Source: Maea johnstoni
Taxonomy: Eukaryota > Annelida > Polychaeta > Spionida > Magelonidae
Reading direction: 5' to 3'
DNA: 64,000 bases
Assembly (NCBI GenBank): GCA_963942565.1
Contig: OZ012694.1
Coordinates: 24,612,758 to 24,676,757 of the forward strand
Numbering within the stretch: position 1 is the stretch's first letter; the number at the start of each line of letters is the position of its first letter. Under the pieces are notes generated by a model. The model saw nothing but the letters and a program-made list of their open reading frames with translations. It was not told the origin of the DNA and ran no database searches. The translations under genes were made by a program, and so were the position numbers. This document shows, piece after piece, positions 1-12,627 of this stretch.

Positions 1-10
1 CTTCTCACAG

Positions 11-49
11 ATCTGGAATGAGAAACCATATGATATTGTATATATCAAG
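11..49 (+). CDS. GALC: GALC exon with the acid/base glutamate
   Basis: Thirteen codons, [13 protein letters not shown], in phase 0 at both ends, preceded by ctcacag and followed by gtaagg. The Asn-Glu pair is the clan GH-A acid/base signature; in GALC this Glu is the proton donor. It is the first exon fully contained in the window. Confidence 0.88.
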
Positions 50-2644
50 GTAAGGAAATCAAATATCATTTCATACTTTGTAATAATCATTTGACAAGAA
101 GGTTGAAGATTGAAATATATTTGATGTAGGATGAATTGATCCTCTTAGCCTTAAATCCTTTGTGTGCAGTCCTGCCAATTATATGTTCGTTTTTTCGGAC
201 AACTAAAGAAAATTGACCAGTTCATTCATAAACTCGCTATAATTTATGGATGCATCAATTCAGTGACCATTGGTCATCAGCAAAACCTTTCTGTCAAAGT
301 TTTGCCCTTTTGATTAACAATTCCATATTTGTGACCTTAAAATTGTTCAATCTCAGGCCCGCTTTCTCAGATTGAAGCAATCACATGTATGAATCAGACA
401 TCACTGATATCTAATATGTTTTGCCTGTCCACCTTCTTTATGTTAATTGTGAAGTGGCCTGAATATCTCTATGTATCTGTACACATGTAGGGTGAATTAT
501 ATTTTTTCATAATCTATAGCTATTATCAGAATTTGGTTTCATATAGAGTACCAATACTATCTCTTATCTTTATGCATTTGTACACAACTGGGTGAATTAT
601 GATATTTCCATACCCCAGAATATTTAGTCCGCTGGATTTCTGCCCAGTAAGATAAGCCTAATCATGATTGATCTCTGTCTATCTAGACCCTGCGTGCCAC
701 CCTTGACAAGTACAATCTGCAGAGTGTTCGCATTGTGGCCGCGGATATTCTGGGATGGGACGCATGGAACATCGTCAAAGACATGGCAAGAGACCCTGAG
801 CTCAACAAAACAGTGGATTACCTAGGGTAAGCTTCATTCACACTTTCTAGTGGTGTGGAATCGAGTGCTGGGAAGCCGGATCGGTCACCATGGGCCAAAT
901 TCTGACTATTTGACTGTGATTATTCAGTAGCTAGAATAATTTCAGGTTGCTGACTCTCTCAGACTGACAGGTACATGTCTGCTATCACAGGCTAATGCTC
1001 TATATTAAATGTACCACTGGCATAGCAGGCTTTGCTGGCTGATAAATGATATAACTAATCAATGATATAAAACAGGATTTTGAGCTGTTTGTTACACTTA
1101 AACAGTTTCTTTCCAAAAATACTTAAATGATATTAAATACACAGAAAATTGTCTGAAAATATGAACCCTTTGAAACTGGAATGAAATGAAGCAGAGATAA
1201 ATTGTGTGGCTTAAGGGTTTCGATCCAGTAATGCCCAGGTATCGGGTAAGCCCCTCTTGTTCTCTGAAGATACACTGTATATTACATAGGTCCTAATATA
1301 TCTAATGTCTTGTCAGGGCCCACTACACTGGTACGTACTCCAGCCATGACGCCCAGATATCGGATAAGCCCCTGTGGTCCTCTGAAGGTACACTGTATGT
1401 AACATAGGTCCTATTGTCTTGTCTTGTCAGGGCTCACTACACTGGTACGTACTCCAGCCACGATGCCCAGATATCGGGGAAGCCCCTGTGGTCGTCCGAG
1501 GATTACAGTACGGTCAATGACAATGTGGGCGCAGGTTGCTGGGCTCGGCTGCTGAACCAGAACTACGTACAGGGATTCATGACAAGCACCATCGCGTGGA
1601 ACCTCATATCCAGCTACTACCACCAGCTGCCGTTCCCCCGTAACGGCCTGATGAACGCCGAGCAGCCCTGGAGCGGCAACTATGAGGTCAGGGGCAACGT
1701 CTGGATCACTGGTAAGTCAGGGCCTGTGAGGGAAGAAAACGTGAGAAGGGTTTGGATTAAAATTACAAAACCTGAGATTTAAAAAAGAAAATAGAGAGAT
1801 GCATTATAATTACCTAGCCTGAGAGTTTAAAAAAGCTTGATTATTAGGGAAATGGACTATGAATAAAGCATGAATATAAGAGAATTGAATTATGGAAAAC
1901 ACAAATAGAAGGGAAATTGACCTATAAGAAAAACATGATTATTAGAGAAAACAACTTTGAGGAAAACATGAATATTGGGGAAATGAAAAATGGAGAAAAC
2001 GGAAATTTTGAAAATTGACTATGAAGAAAACATAAATGAAAATGCAAATGGATGTTCAAGAAAACATGAATATCAGGTCAATATTAGAATTGACAATAGG
2101 AATTTCTTTTTTATGAATCAAACTAAGAAAAACTGTATTTTTTACTGTAAAAACTCCTTAAAAATTCTTCATAACTACCTTGCTTTATTTGAAAGCAAGA
2201 TAAACAGCCACAATTCATGATTCAAGTTGGGTGCCTGTGTTTGTTGTTTATTTTGTAGCTCACACCAGCCAGTTTGTCGAGCCTGGCTGGACCTATCTGG
2301 CTCACGGACAAGGCGTCGGGATGCTTGACCTTGGAGGCAGTTATGTGACCTTGACCTGCCCTCAAAGGAAACACCTCACCATTGTCATAGAAACCATGGT
2401 ATGTGGCTTGAAAACAATTGCGATAATTAAGTAAAGGAGTCCAAGTATAAAAATCACACAATGAACACAATCAATCAGACCTGGAGCACAGCCTTTTTGG
2501 CATCGGGCATGAAAAAAAAATTGTTAAGTGATTATTTTGTGTTGTGCTTTTGAATATTATAGATGGAAATGAGGCAATATCAATTATCAAATAACAACTA
2601 TTATCATTATTATTGACTATTATCATCAGTATTATTATTATTAT

Positions 2645-2704
<60 letters not shown>

Positions 2705-2800
2705 AAGTAGTAGTATCATCATTATTATTATCATTATTATTATTATTATTAATATTATTAATATTATTAATATTATTATTATTATCATTATTATTATTAT

Positions 2801-2838
<38 letters not shown>

Positions 2839-2841
2839 TCA

Positions 2842-2910
<69 letters not shown>

Positions 2911-2940
2911 GTAGTAGTAGTAGTAGTAGTAGTAGTATCA

Positions 2941-2995
<55 letters not shown>

Positions 2996-5823
2996 CATTA
3001 ATATTATTATTATAATCTTCCTCATTATTATTGTTGATATTACTTCAATGCGAACACATAATTGGTGTTAAAAGTCTACACATTCTCACAGAGGCTTGTA
3101 TATATTTTCTTTGATGAGTTTGCTTAATTTTTCAGAGTCATGACCATTCTGTATGTGTTAGACCCCCCGTGGCTCCATATCAAGTCCGCCCACAAACTGT
3201 TAGGTTGAACATTGGTGGCAGTTTTGTAAGTATTGCATAACTAATCCTTGCGCTGTTTAAAATTCTTACTGCTAAGAAAAATGACGCTTTTTGTTCTGTT
3301 ACAAAGCATCAGAATATTTTGGTGTTTTATCTGTAGCTGTAAAAGTTTAATAATAAAGAATATGTTATTGAAGGGAAATATCTATATTTATTTGGCAAAT
3401 AGCTTAATCTTTGTATACTGAATGATAATTCATGAACAATCATTATTATGTCTTCATGATAATCTCTCGGATTCTGATCAGTCCCTGTTTTGGAATGATT
3501 ATTACTAGGTAATGTAATGGTTTGTCATTGTATCAATTTTTTTCAAGTATTTTTTTACAGAGGTGTTTGAAAGGTAGAACATATCATTTACATTTCACCA
3601 CCAAATGTTATTTCAAAGGTGCTTTTGTCTGAAACATCACAAAAACAATGAGTCCCTTTTTTCTGTGCACTCAAGCATAAAGGAATAGAATAGTTTGAAC
3701 TTGCAATTTTAGTGGTTTTTTGAGTGCAAACTGGTAACGCCAAAAATGGGGCATTTTTGAGCCGTTTCCTGCATATTTTGGGGACCGTTCAACATATTTC
3801 TGCACTTTTTTTGTTTGCACCTTCAAGAACTACCTAAGTACTATTAGAATTGACTCACAATTAGTGTATATAGGCATAACTTTTTCTGTAACTAGCTGGT
3901 AACATGTAAAATTTGCTAAGAGCACCCTGATTGTGGCTAACCCTTTCAGTATCTGCATATTTAGGGGTTGATTGCCGTACTAAAAGTACAATACCAAATA
4001 CCGATACTGAATGAGAAAAATCTTATTGCAAAAGTAGTGTCCTATCATATTGTGAAGATATAGAATATGTATGAACCTTATTTGACTGGTACTTGGATGT
4101 CTCCACATGAAGGCTGTGCCCTATTTATTAGCTAACTGGTTAATGTGGAAAATTTAACAAAATAAGTTTTCAGGAAAAAAAATATTGTTAAGATTTTGTT
4201 TTATTAAGTAAATATTGAGATTGATATTGTATCATGAAAATTGTGAAGGTACCGATCCCCCTGCATGCTTATTATAGACTTCTGGGTTGAGGGTGTTCCT
4301 GTCTTTCTGCCTTCCAGAACAAGATTCAGCAGCTGAATGTATGGTACACCAAACTTGGCTTTGGAACAAATTCTACAACCCTTTTCAAACAACTGGCTCC
4401 ATTAAAAGTAAGTAACAATATCTTATATATAAGAATGGGCAAATACTAGTGTTTGGTCCAAATCATTTGGATCAATCATCAGCCAATCTAAGGAGTGAGG
4501 AACGACTAAGAATCACTGTTGTAAATGTGCAGTTTTCAATCGGTAGTTGGCTTGTTCAAGGGTTCTTGGCTCCATCAAATTGCCGGGGAGCTGCCTAGAA
4601 TCAATGGAGGGCCCTTATATGAATGGCTTTATTATTGTAAAGGAGCTAATACTGCTCTTGTAAAATATCACTTGAAGCCCTTAGTTTTACTTGTCGCCGT
4701 ACTGCTTAATTTTGATTAAGATGTTGCAGGCTTTGTTGGAGTCCTATTGATCTATAGACTAATTCAAGATACTTTTTTTTTCAAAAGCCTTTGAAATTCA
4801 ATCTTATAAAATTGCAATCGATTATCAAAATCAGAGGTTGAATGAGCGATTGATTAGTATGTCTAATTAATCGGACATTCCCTTGCAAATATGGTAACTG
4901 CTGGGTTACTTTTGTATCATCATGAAATTCTCCCCAAAAAATCTCATTTCATGAACTTTGACCCTCTGTGGTTCAAAAACTAACCTGATGTCCAGTCATT
5001 TTCTTTGTATTCGTGTTAAAAGTAAATGTGTAGATGGCTTAAAAATATTTTGTTGAAAATCTAACTAGCAATTCTGACTTAAACCAATCATTTGATTAAT
5101 TCATTTACTTGCTTAATTTCATACTTTGAAGTTGTACATGTTATTCTCACAGATAGTGAATGATCAAGTGGCGTTGGAGGTGGACGTTGACTCTGTGTAC
5201 ACCCTGACCACAGTGGACACTGGTGTTAAGGGCAGCCACCCTGACCCTCCAGCACCCAAGACATTCCCTCTGCCTTATAAAGAGGATTTTGAAGGTAAGC
5301 AGGTGCTTAAAGGCAAATATTAAGGAAAAAAAGAGTGATTTGCCCAGGTATATAAAAGGATTGGATGCTTCATTAAAAACATATGCACTGGCCACTGGTC
5401 AAGCTCAAACAAGTACTCATATCCCTCATCAAATCCTATTTTCGTTTTTACAGGGATTTTACATTTGGTAAAAATATTTATAATAGTATAATTTATATTG
5501 TTAGCCACCCAACCCTCCAGCATCGAAAAACATTCCCTCTGACTTATAAAGAGGATTTTGAAGGTAAGCAGGTGCTGACATAGGCTTTCTGAGGAGAAAT
5601 AACTCCTTGAAGAGAGATTTTCTGTTTACAACATGTCTCGTAAGAGTGGGTTCTTATCCTTTCAAAGCTAAAGCTACTTTCGTGTGAAGCACAAGGACAA
5701 AAATGTTTTTAAAAACCATCTAAACCCTGTCATGCTGGTGTTCATTTGATAGCTCTCACTGAGTATTATTATCATTATTATTATTGATATTATCATTATT
5801 ATTATTATTATTATTATCATTAC

Positions 5824-5862
<39 letters not shown>

Positions 5863-8075
5863 CATTATTATTATTATAATTATTATCATTATTTTCTTCT
5901 TCATTATTATCATTATTATTGTATTTGTAGGTTATGAGTTGATGTCTGAGCCGTATAACTTTGCCCAGCAGGTGGGGTCGTTTGAGGTGGGGAAGGCCAG
6001 TGATGTGAGGTATGGCAAGGTGATGCGGCAGGTTGTCTTTCAGAGCCCAGTACACTGGTGCCCCGCCCCCATGATACAGCCTCTCAACGTCATAGGAAAC
6101 GGAAACTGGTAAGGAAATGCTACAGACCTCAGGACCCTTGAATACAGGGTAGGGGAGGAAGCGTTTGATCTAGGTTAAGGGAGGGGAAGGTATGGAATTG
6201 ACACACACACCCCAAAGTGACACGCATACACACATCAAAGTGACACACAGACACACACACTACAGTGACGCACACGACCCTGCTCACTTACACAAACATG
6301 CTAACACACACTAAAGGAACACACACTAAAGGAACACACACAAACATAGAGGCACACACTACAGTGACACGCACACACACCACAGTGAGACACACACATA
6401 CTCACACACCCATCAACACACCAAAGTGACACATACACGCACAAACACTAATGATTAAAATATTTAAATGACTGATCTCTGCCTTTTTCCTAATATTTTC
6501 ATAGGTGATACCTCGCTGCTTTTGATATCCACTTTAAAAGATAATCTATCAATTTTCATTTGATTGACATTTTTTCTAGTATATTCAGGGATGACACTAA
6601 CTACTTGAGGTATCCATGTTTATATTTCATGAGGCTAAACCATTGTTTTTTTCCTTGCATTGTTAGGGTGATACTAAACAACCTTAGATGTCCATGAATA
6701 TAAAGATAGAATAATAAATGAAAATCTCTTATGTTGATGGTTGACCCTTTAATTAACCCTTGTATTTTCAGGGGTGATATTTCCACAGCTGTAGATGTCC
6801 ACATCCCTAAGGTTAACGCTACCAAGGGTGTTTTCGTGGCTGCCAGGGTGGACCACGGAGGGTGTGGCTCACTATTGTCTCTAGGGGTATACTTCTGGGT
6901 ATTTCCAGGCACACAGCACTATGAGGTCACAACTGATCTTGGTGAGATATATTCAACATTTTCAATATTTGAATATCAGATTCCCATGTCCAGAATAACA
7001 TTTCATGACCTTGACCGTAATTGAAAGTCATAAGGATGTTTTTCTTTTTTAATTCATTTGTGTCCAGGGTGCACACATGGTCTGGCACTGAACATATTAA
7101 ACTTAATAAAGAAATGATTGAAAAATATTTAAAGAAGGAATGTGAAATCGAACAGGAACAAATATTTCATGGTGTATTACTTTACCCCAAATTCTCAGTA
7201 ATTGGGAAGTCTTTTAAAATTGTGATTTTTATGGGTTCAAGGTGGCCCATGCCATTGCTTGTATTGGTGCTGAGTATGTGTATCTTTTTTGATCCTGTAG
7301 CCCGCACACAGCCTGTAAGCTCAGGGAAGGCCTATGTATACCAAGGGACATGGTACAACCTACAATTAGTTATCAAGGTAGGTCTCCTGTACACAGTGCA
7401 ATTTAGCAACATAAATTTAGAGATACCTTAAAGTAAGAAATTTGTAGCTGATTCATCAGTTGAATGATTTTACTTTCAATGTTTGTAAGTAATAGCATTG
7501 TCAGAAAGGAACAAATTTGTTCACTAGGCCAAGACCAAATTCCTAAACACTACAGTGGACTACTATTATATCAGTCATTGGACCTGTAATGTATATTGTT
7601 ATATTTTGTCAAATACCATTGGGGTGTGATTGGTATCACCATCTCCACACAAGACTGACCAGGTCTGAGGAGTGGTCATCCACGCATATCATTACAAAGT
7701 TCCTAGTCTGGGCGACATTTATTATCTGATACAAATTTATCTGAATAATTCCTTTCCTTTATATATGATGACTTAACCGCAATATGTTTGAATAAATGAT
7801 GATTTTAACAAAATTCCTAATGAAATATCTTGAAACTGAAATATGTCTGAAAAAAGTGTCAATTTAACACAATTCCTAATGAATTGTCTTGATGCGGTAT
7901 TGTTTTTCCTCAGGGTAAACAAGCCATGGGTTTCCTGGACAGGGCGCCATTGTTTAACCTTACCGTGCCTGCTGCTCCGCCGAAGGGGTTCGCTGCAGTG
8001 GGCGCAGACAGTTTTGGACTCGCCGAATTTGACAATGTGCATATTCAACCAACCAACTCATCACATGCAGGGTAG
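11..8075 (+). CDS. GALC: Galactocerebrosidase (GH59), 3' eleven coding exons
   Basis: Lysosomal beta-galactosidase acting on galactosylceramide and psychosine. Exons read from the sequence: 11-49, 687-826, 1431-1711, 2259-2398, 3136-3225, 4318-4407, 5153-5294, 5931-6108, 6772-6941, 7301-7377, 7914-8075. All have AG/GT borders, phases agree throughout, and they give 502 residues ending in a TAG. The translation follows vertebrate GALC closely: IWNEK (acid/base Glu), LWSSEDYST (nucleophile Glu), [65 protein letters not shown]. In the family the barrel ends near the third exon listed, followed by a beta-sandwich and a C-terminal lectin-like domain. Sequons NKT, NST, NAT, NLT and NSS fit a secretory, lysosomal protein. 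The 5' exons (signal peptide, first half of the barrel) are outside the window. Nothing breaks the frame, so it looks functional. Confidence 0.95.
1226..1430 (+). repeat. Two tandem partial copies of the GALC nucleophile exon edge
   Basis: The intron end plus the first ~70 bp of the exon at 1431 recur with ~116-bp spacing. The nearer copy (1317-1387) is nearly identical, has ttgtcag before it and gtacac after it, and reads [18 protein letters not shown]. The farther copy (about 1226-1300) is more decayed (cccaggtatcgggtaagccc). The near copy would exit in phase 1 while the true exon enters in phase 2, so splicing it in would shift the frame. It is best read as a pseudo-exon. Confidence 0.85.
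1431..1711 (+). CDS. GALC: GALC exon with the nucleophile glutamate
   Basis: Long exon (281 bp, enters phase 2, leaves phase 1) covering [13 protein letters not shown] to NVWIT. It contains LWSSEDYST, whose Glu matches the GH59 nucleophile, then the conserved GAGCW and STIAWN stretches that complete the barrel. Its first ~70 bp exist in extra tandem copies just upstream (see 1226-1430). Confidence 0.93.
1790..2120. repeat. Degenerate minisatellite in a GALC intron
   Basis: Loose 25-40-bp units built on gaaaacatgaatattgg and ggaaattgac. AT-rich, intronic, no coding signal. Confidence 0.5.
2618..3012. repeat. ATT/AGT trinucleotide block in a GALC intron
   Basis: Alternating runs of (ATT)n and (AGT)n. 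The long open frames here (poly-Ile, poly-Ser) are artefacts of the repeat. Confidence 0.95.
5495..5580 (+). repeat. Decayed downstream copy of the 3' half of the GALC exon at 5153-5294
   Basis: From gccacc to gaaggtaagcaggtgct this copies the last ~65 bp of the exon and its donor, about 270 bp downstream. The frame drifts inside the copy, so splicing to it would not preserve GALC. Here the donor side was duplicated rather than the acceptor side. Confidence 0.85.
5659..5765 (-). repeat. Truncated piggyBac-like MITE in a GALC intron
   Basis: About half of the TTAA/CCCTT family described at 22989, in reverse orientation. It carries gctactttcgt, accatctaaaccctgtcat and the tagctctcactgagta stretch, then breaks off into an ATT microsatellite. 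Confidence 0.75.
5765..5925. repeat. ATT microsatellite abutting a GALC exon
   Basis: Imperfect (ATT/ATC)n that stops only ~10 bp before the acceptor of the exon at 5931, so it supplies much of that acceptor's upstream tract. Confidence 0.9.
6205..6450. repeat. CA-rich block in a GALC intron
   Basis: Imperfect ACAC repeats broken up by cacaccaaagtgac-type units of about 20-35 bp. Confidence 0.8.
6490..6771 (+). repeat. Three decayed upstream copies of the GALC exon edge at 6772
   Basis: Spaced roughly 85-100 bp apart, each shows an acceptor-like end followed by a relative of gGGTGATATTTCC..GATGTCCAC: near 6502 (taggtgatacc..gatatccac), 6585 (cagggatgacac..ggtatccatg) and 6663 (ttagggtgatac..agatgtccatg). 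Similarity is strongest in the copy nearest the true exon. Confidence 0.6.
7795..7913 (+). repeat. Short tandem duplication before the last GALC exon
   Basis: aattcctaatgaa..tcttga occurs twice ~61 bp apart in the intron end. Only intronic sequence is copied. Confidence 0.6.
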
Positions 8076-8170
8076 TAAGGGTCTGGCATTTGCAGTAAAC
8101 CATTCATGTCTAGAAATTACTCTAAGAAATGCCATGTAGGTGATATGTGTGATGATATTTCTGACAATAA

Positions 8171-8388
8171 TTAACCCTAATGCTGCTGTTGGCTAATTTG
8201 GCCAATACAAAATGATGAAAACAACTAAAAAAAATGACTGAAACCCTGGCATGTGGGTACTCATCTAAGAGTACTCACCGAGAGCTTTCCAATGAGTACC
8301 AACATGATAGAGTTTAGATAATTTTCAAGCATCTTTGCATCCTTGTGCTTTGGACAAGAGTAGCCTAAAATAGCATAAGAAGGTTTAA
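8171..8388 (+). mobile_element. piggyBac-like MITE, TTAA-flanked
   Basis: TTAA at both ends, termini CCCTAATGCTGCTG and the complement of AGCATAAGAAGG, interior shared with the copy at 22989. It begins ~100 bp after the GALC stop, so it may lie in the GALC 3' UTR. I see no clear AATAAA before it. Confidence 0.75.
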
Positions 8389-8689
8389 GAAGGTAGCTTG
8401 TACTCAGAATGTTGTATGGAGGGATGTTGGTTGGATTCTGACCAACATTTTTCTCCTTGGGAGTATTTTTGCAAAGAATGCTGGTGTTGGGAGACACATC
8501 AACGAATAGTCGAGCAGCATTTTGGGCTAGAGGCATGAATGGGTTACTAGTAAATCAGATGAGATCAGCTATGCATTATGTCAAGGTGAAACCTGTCTGA
8601 ACTATCAGCTGCACCTGAGAGGGGGATGCCTAAGAGGGAGTGGAGCCATGAGGGGCCAATTAGTATACAATCGCACTAGGTGGACCCGA

Positions 8690-8770
8690 GTACAGTAGAC
8701 ATGTTCTGGCGCTTTCTGGTGACAAATTGGCAGAAAGTGATGAAAAACGAAATTCTAAATTTCACAGTCC
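8690..8770 (+). mobile_element. Tail fragment of a tRNA-SINE (family B)
   Basis: gacaaattggcagaaagtga..gaaattctaaat matches the 3' tail of the copies at 30002 and 59383. No tRNA head remains. Confidence 0.5.
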
Positions 8771-9657
8771 ATGTGAAGTAAGTGAGGGTCATGGTCCTGC
8801 TGGCTGACCGCTGGGTATAACAGAGAACCCCCACTCTAGCTTACACTACTGTATAGGCTTTAATTTAGAGTGCTAAAAATTTCGCTCTACAGCCCTGCTC
8901 GAGGGTATTTGAGCTACTTCAAATTCGCACATCACTCATCACAGCAGGTCGGAGATACAAAGCACAATATTTATTTGAAGGATGTTATTTTGGCGTTATC
9001 ATGGGGAGCGCGAAAAGTAAATGCCTGTAAAAATACCAGTTTAACAGTATCTGAAAGCATCTACTCCCTCATGTTTAGTCCTCTTAGGCAACACAAGGGT
9101 GGGTTTGTAACCATTGCCAGCACTCAGGGATACTTAGGTATGCAGAGATTATTTTTCAAATTATTAGCAATTGTTTTTGACAGGCATGAATCTTTTTATG
9201 GTGGAATAAATGTTCTTGTTGCAAATATTTTTCTAGAGATAATTGAAAATATGTGCAGGGTCAGACAATGTGAAAATAGATATTGTGGTGTATTTGGTAT
9301 ATGTATTCCAACCAATATTTTACATGGATTATACTTGGACTAATCACACTTTGTCAGTGAGTGGCCTTCATATTAGTCTAGTTATTGCAGTGAATTAGCA
9401 TATACATTATGAGATTATCTCGAGAATTAAGAATTCAAAGCACCCAACATTTTCTGTTTATTTATCTTTCACTAGAGTGTAATATACACAAATATCTTTC
9501 ATTTATATGTGTATATGTAATATCTTTTCGCCTCTTCATATGATTTGTATTAGAAGGGTATTTTGTTTAACCAAAAACTAATTGCATAATGCAACTGTCT
9601 CATAAGTTTATTTTGTCCCATAAACAAACCGATGTTTATTAATTTCTAGTAGCTGAT
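8771..9657. other. Intergenic, no recognised gene
   Basis: Contains an open frame of 157 codons (8870-9343) with no similarity I recognise, no splice context and AT-rich codon use; I do not call it a gene. Confidence 0.5.
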
Positions 9658-10122
9658 TAGGGATGGGGACAGGGGACCGGTTCATATGTGATACCGACCT
9701 GAGCGTTGCGGTTAACCAGTCAAAAACCGGACCTCCCTCTAAACGGTTCGGTTTTCTTTGCATGCACAGGGTTCCCGGAGGCGTAATGAAACTGTCAGCA
9801 CCTACCTCCTCGCTGGCCTCACAATGTCTGCCAAGCGCGACGATCTAACAGCCATTTCATAATCTCTCAAGTCTGGTACCCTGCCCACTTTCACTATGCT
9901 CAGAAGCCTTCTGAGCATAGAGAAAGTGGCCAGGGAGCTAGTATATAGGAACTTTCCAGAACTTTCCAGTTCAGGCAAGTTCAGCCACGCATTCCATTGC
10001 GTAGTTTCGTATCCAAGAAATGTCATTAATAAACCGTTTAGGAAACCGTGATAAAACCGAACCGTAGAAGCAAAACCGAGAACCGAACCGAACTGTAGAA
10101 TTCTCAACGATCCCCATCCCTA
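9658..10122. mobile_element. hAT-type MITE with 8-bp target duplication
   Basis: Termini TAGGGATGGGGA and TCCCCATCCCTA form inverted repeats, and TAGCTGAT flanks both sides (9650-9657 and 10123-10130). Further inside, accggttc/gaaccg blocks extend the symmetry. 465 bp with no transposase frame, so non-autonomous. Confidence 0.85.
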
Positions 10123-10130
10123 TAGCTGAT

Positions 10131-11334
10131 ATATTATAATTGATTCAAATTGCTAGATGATGAAAAGGATCATGTAAAGATTGGACTTATTAATATATGT
10201 GTTTCAGCAGCATAACTTTTATTACAACTAGGAGTACCACTCTCAAAATGAAATAATCTTATCAATAGTAGTTTTTAGAGTTAGCATCATACTCAGCATG
10301 TTCAGTCATTGAATCCTTTTCTATTATTTTCTGTGATTGACAAATTTTCTTTTATATATGCGATTGATATATTGATTGATACACATTGCAATGTCAATCA
10401 TCTTTCCTACCCAGTGAATGAAATTGCTATTTATATTGTTTTTTCCTTGGGCATCTGTACCAACAGTCAAAATTATTACTAGTATATGACGCAACAGAGT
10501 ATTTCTCCACTATGTATTTAAGTCACATTTGTACTCATAGTATGAATCTGTTATATGTGCACCTGTATCTCAATGCCAAAAGATATTGATATTTATTGAC
10601 ATGTACATATTGTTGACATTGTTATTTCTGTGAGTGTTAAATAGACTATCTTGCTGTTATGAAGCTCTTTTGATTTATGTATTTGTAGTTTACATTGGGA
10701 TATGTAGAACAAGACTACTCCTTATTACAAGACGTATAGGAATTGATATTTATTTCAGGTTCAGCCATGAAAATATGTGTTCTGCAACATGCATGATATT
10801 GTATGTTCTTATTGCAGATATGTTGCACTACCGGGCATATCAAATAAGTCCATGATTAAATCTATGTATATGTCGCTTATAGCATGATTTAGATGTATAC
10901 TAATGATGTCAACTCTTCAAATAAAATATTTTCATAAGAAAGTAACTGTTTGTCACAACTTTTTACCAAGCCTTAATTTTAGTAGTGTACAAATCAGCCA
11001 ACAGGGTATCTGGGCATCATTTGGATACCCAAACCCACAAAAATCGCACATCAGAACACTCAATTTTTGTGATCAGTTTCTAAAAATATCATTCCACATG
11101 CAAATAATTATACTTATATTTTCTGAATAAGTAAATACATGTTTATGGTAGTAATATAAATATATTGTCTCCCTTACAAAATCTTTTACAATTGCCAATA
11201 TTGTGACCAACCATTCATCCTCAAACACACATTACCTCTGATGCAACCAAGATTTAGAAATTGCAGCATTATTAACCTAAATATTCTTACAAGCAGAAAT
11301 GAAGGTGCAAACAAATCTGATACCCAGGGCTCGA
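10131..11334. other. AT-rich intergenic sequence
   Basis: I see no gene, RNA gene or clear repeat here; the short open frames are what chance gives. Confidence 0.6.
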
Positions 11335-11679
11335 CGTTAAGGCTAGCCCCGTAGCCCCGGGCTAGTTATTGAAAGTCAGGGCTAGTAGATTCTACCTTTG
11401 AGTAGCCCTGAGGGGCTAGATAGAATTAGAATATCAGCTCTTAAAAAATGACGAAGCCCACCTTTGGCTCTGCATACCTGGATGATAATTTAAATCAATT
11501 TACCACAATACACTGTATTCTTTTCATGTTATCAACAGAGGCTATGATATCAACAGAGGTCACTATTTGAAAAGAGTTGTCATTAATATCAGGGCTAGCA
11601 AAAATATCTCAGGGCTAGTAAAAGTTCCGGTAACTAGCCCTGCTGGGCTTATGAAGTTTTTTCTTAATGTTGAGCCCTG
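11335..11679. mobile_element. hAT-like MITE with 5-bp target duplication (ATACC)
   Basis: Termini CAGGGCTCGACGTTAAGG and TTCTTAATGTTGAGCCCTG, flanked by ATACC on both sides. Inner gggctag repeats. A second copy sits at 35373-35728 with a different duplication, which confirms the ends. Confidence 0.85.
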
Positions 11680-12627
11680 ATACCCATTGTCAAATCTTTC
11701 AAATAAATTTGTTATTTGATCAAAATATTTGCATACTCGTCAGATCCAAAAGCGGCTCAGCCAGATAAATATAAGCCAAACAAGCATTGATACATTGAAT
11801 CAAACTTGAAATCAATTGATCAGTAACTCTAGATATACAGTCAAACAATTTATACCTAGAAGATATGCCAATTTCCTGAATTAGTCAGGTGCAAATTCCA
11901 GAAAAAAGTGACTTATTGAGGCATTTTGTGTTAAAAGTCAGTATCCAGTGTTTCTAGCCTAATTTGAGGTGCTGAATCTGATACCATGGCAACCACTGAA
12001 ACTACCATTACTACACACTAATAAACTCCCATGGTTTAGTCCATATATTTTATACTGCATTTGCCATGATCTGACACTGATCTGAATAGATGACTCATTT
12101 GAAGCCATATTGTGGATAGACTCCACATTTGCGGTATCGTCATTTTCAAAGGACTGTACATCAACCCCAAAATATTTATATCATATAAAATTGGCATGAA
12201 TTGTTCAAGAAAAGAGCAAGGAAGTATTTAATAACCATACTGATGCCCTAAGGTATGTTGATTGGGGATAAATCGCACTTAATTATCACGCAAAATTACA
12301 AAAATGACCATTTTCCCTCTGTTTTTGATTAATTTTTGGCCAACCACTGAAAATTTTCAAAATGCACATGAATGAACTCCCAAATTTGAGGGCTTAAATA
12401 TGATACCATATTTGCCATGATCTGACACTGATCTGATAAAATGACTCATTTTAAGCCATATTGTGGATAGACTTCGCATTTGCAGTATCATCATATTCAA
12501 CGGACTGTACTTCAGACCCAAAATATTTTAGTCATATAAAATTGCCATGAATTGATCAAGAAAAGAGCAAGGAAGTTTTTGATTAACAAACAGATGCCCT
12601 TAGATGTGTTGATTGGGGATAAATCAC

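Noticed and set aside
2471-3071. Open frames of 152-184 codons on both strands
   Set aside because: Poly-Ile/Leu/Ser products of an ATT/AGT microsatellite inside a GALC intron.
8870-9343. 157-codon open frame as a gene
   Set aside because: No recognisable domain, AT-driven composition, no splice or promoter context.
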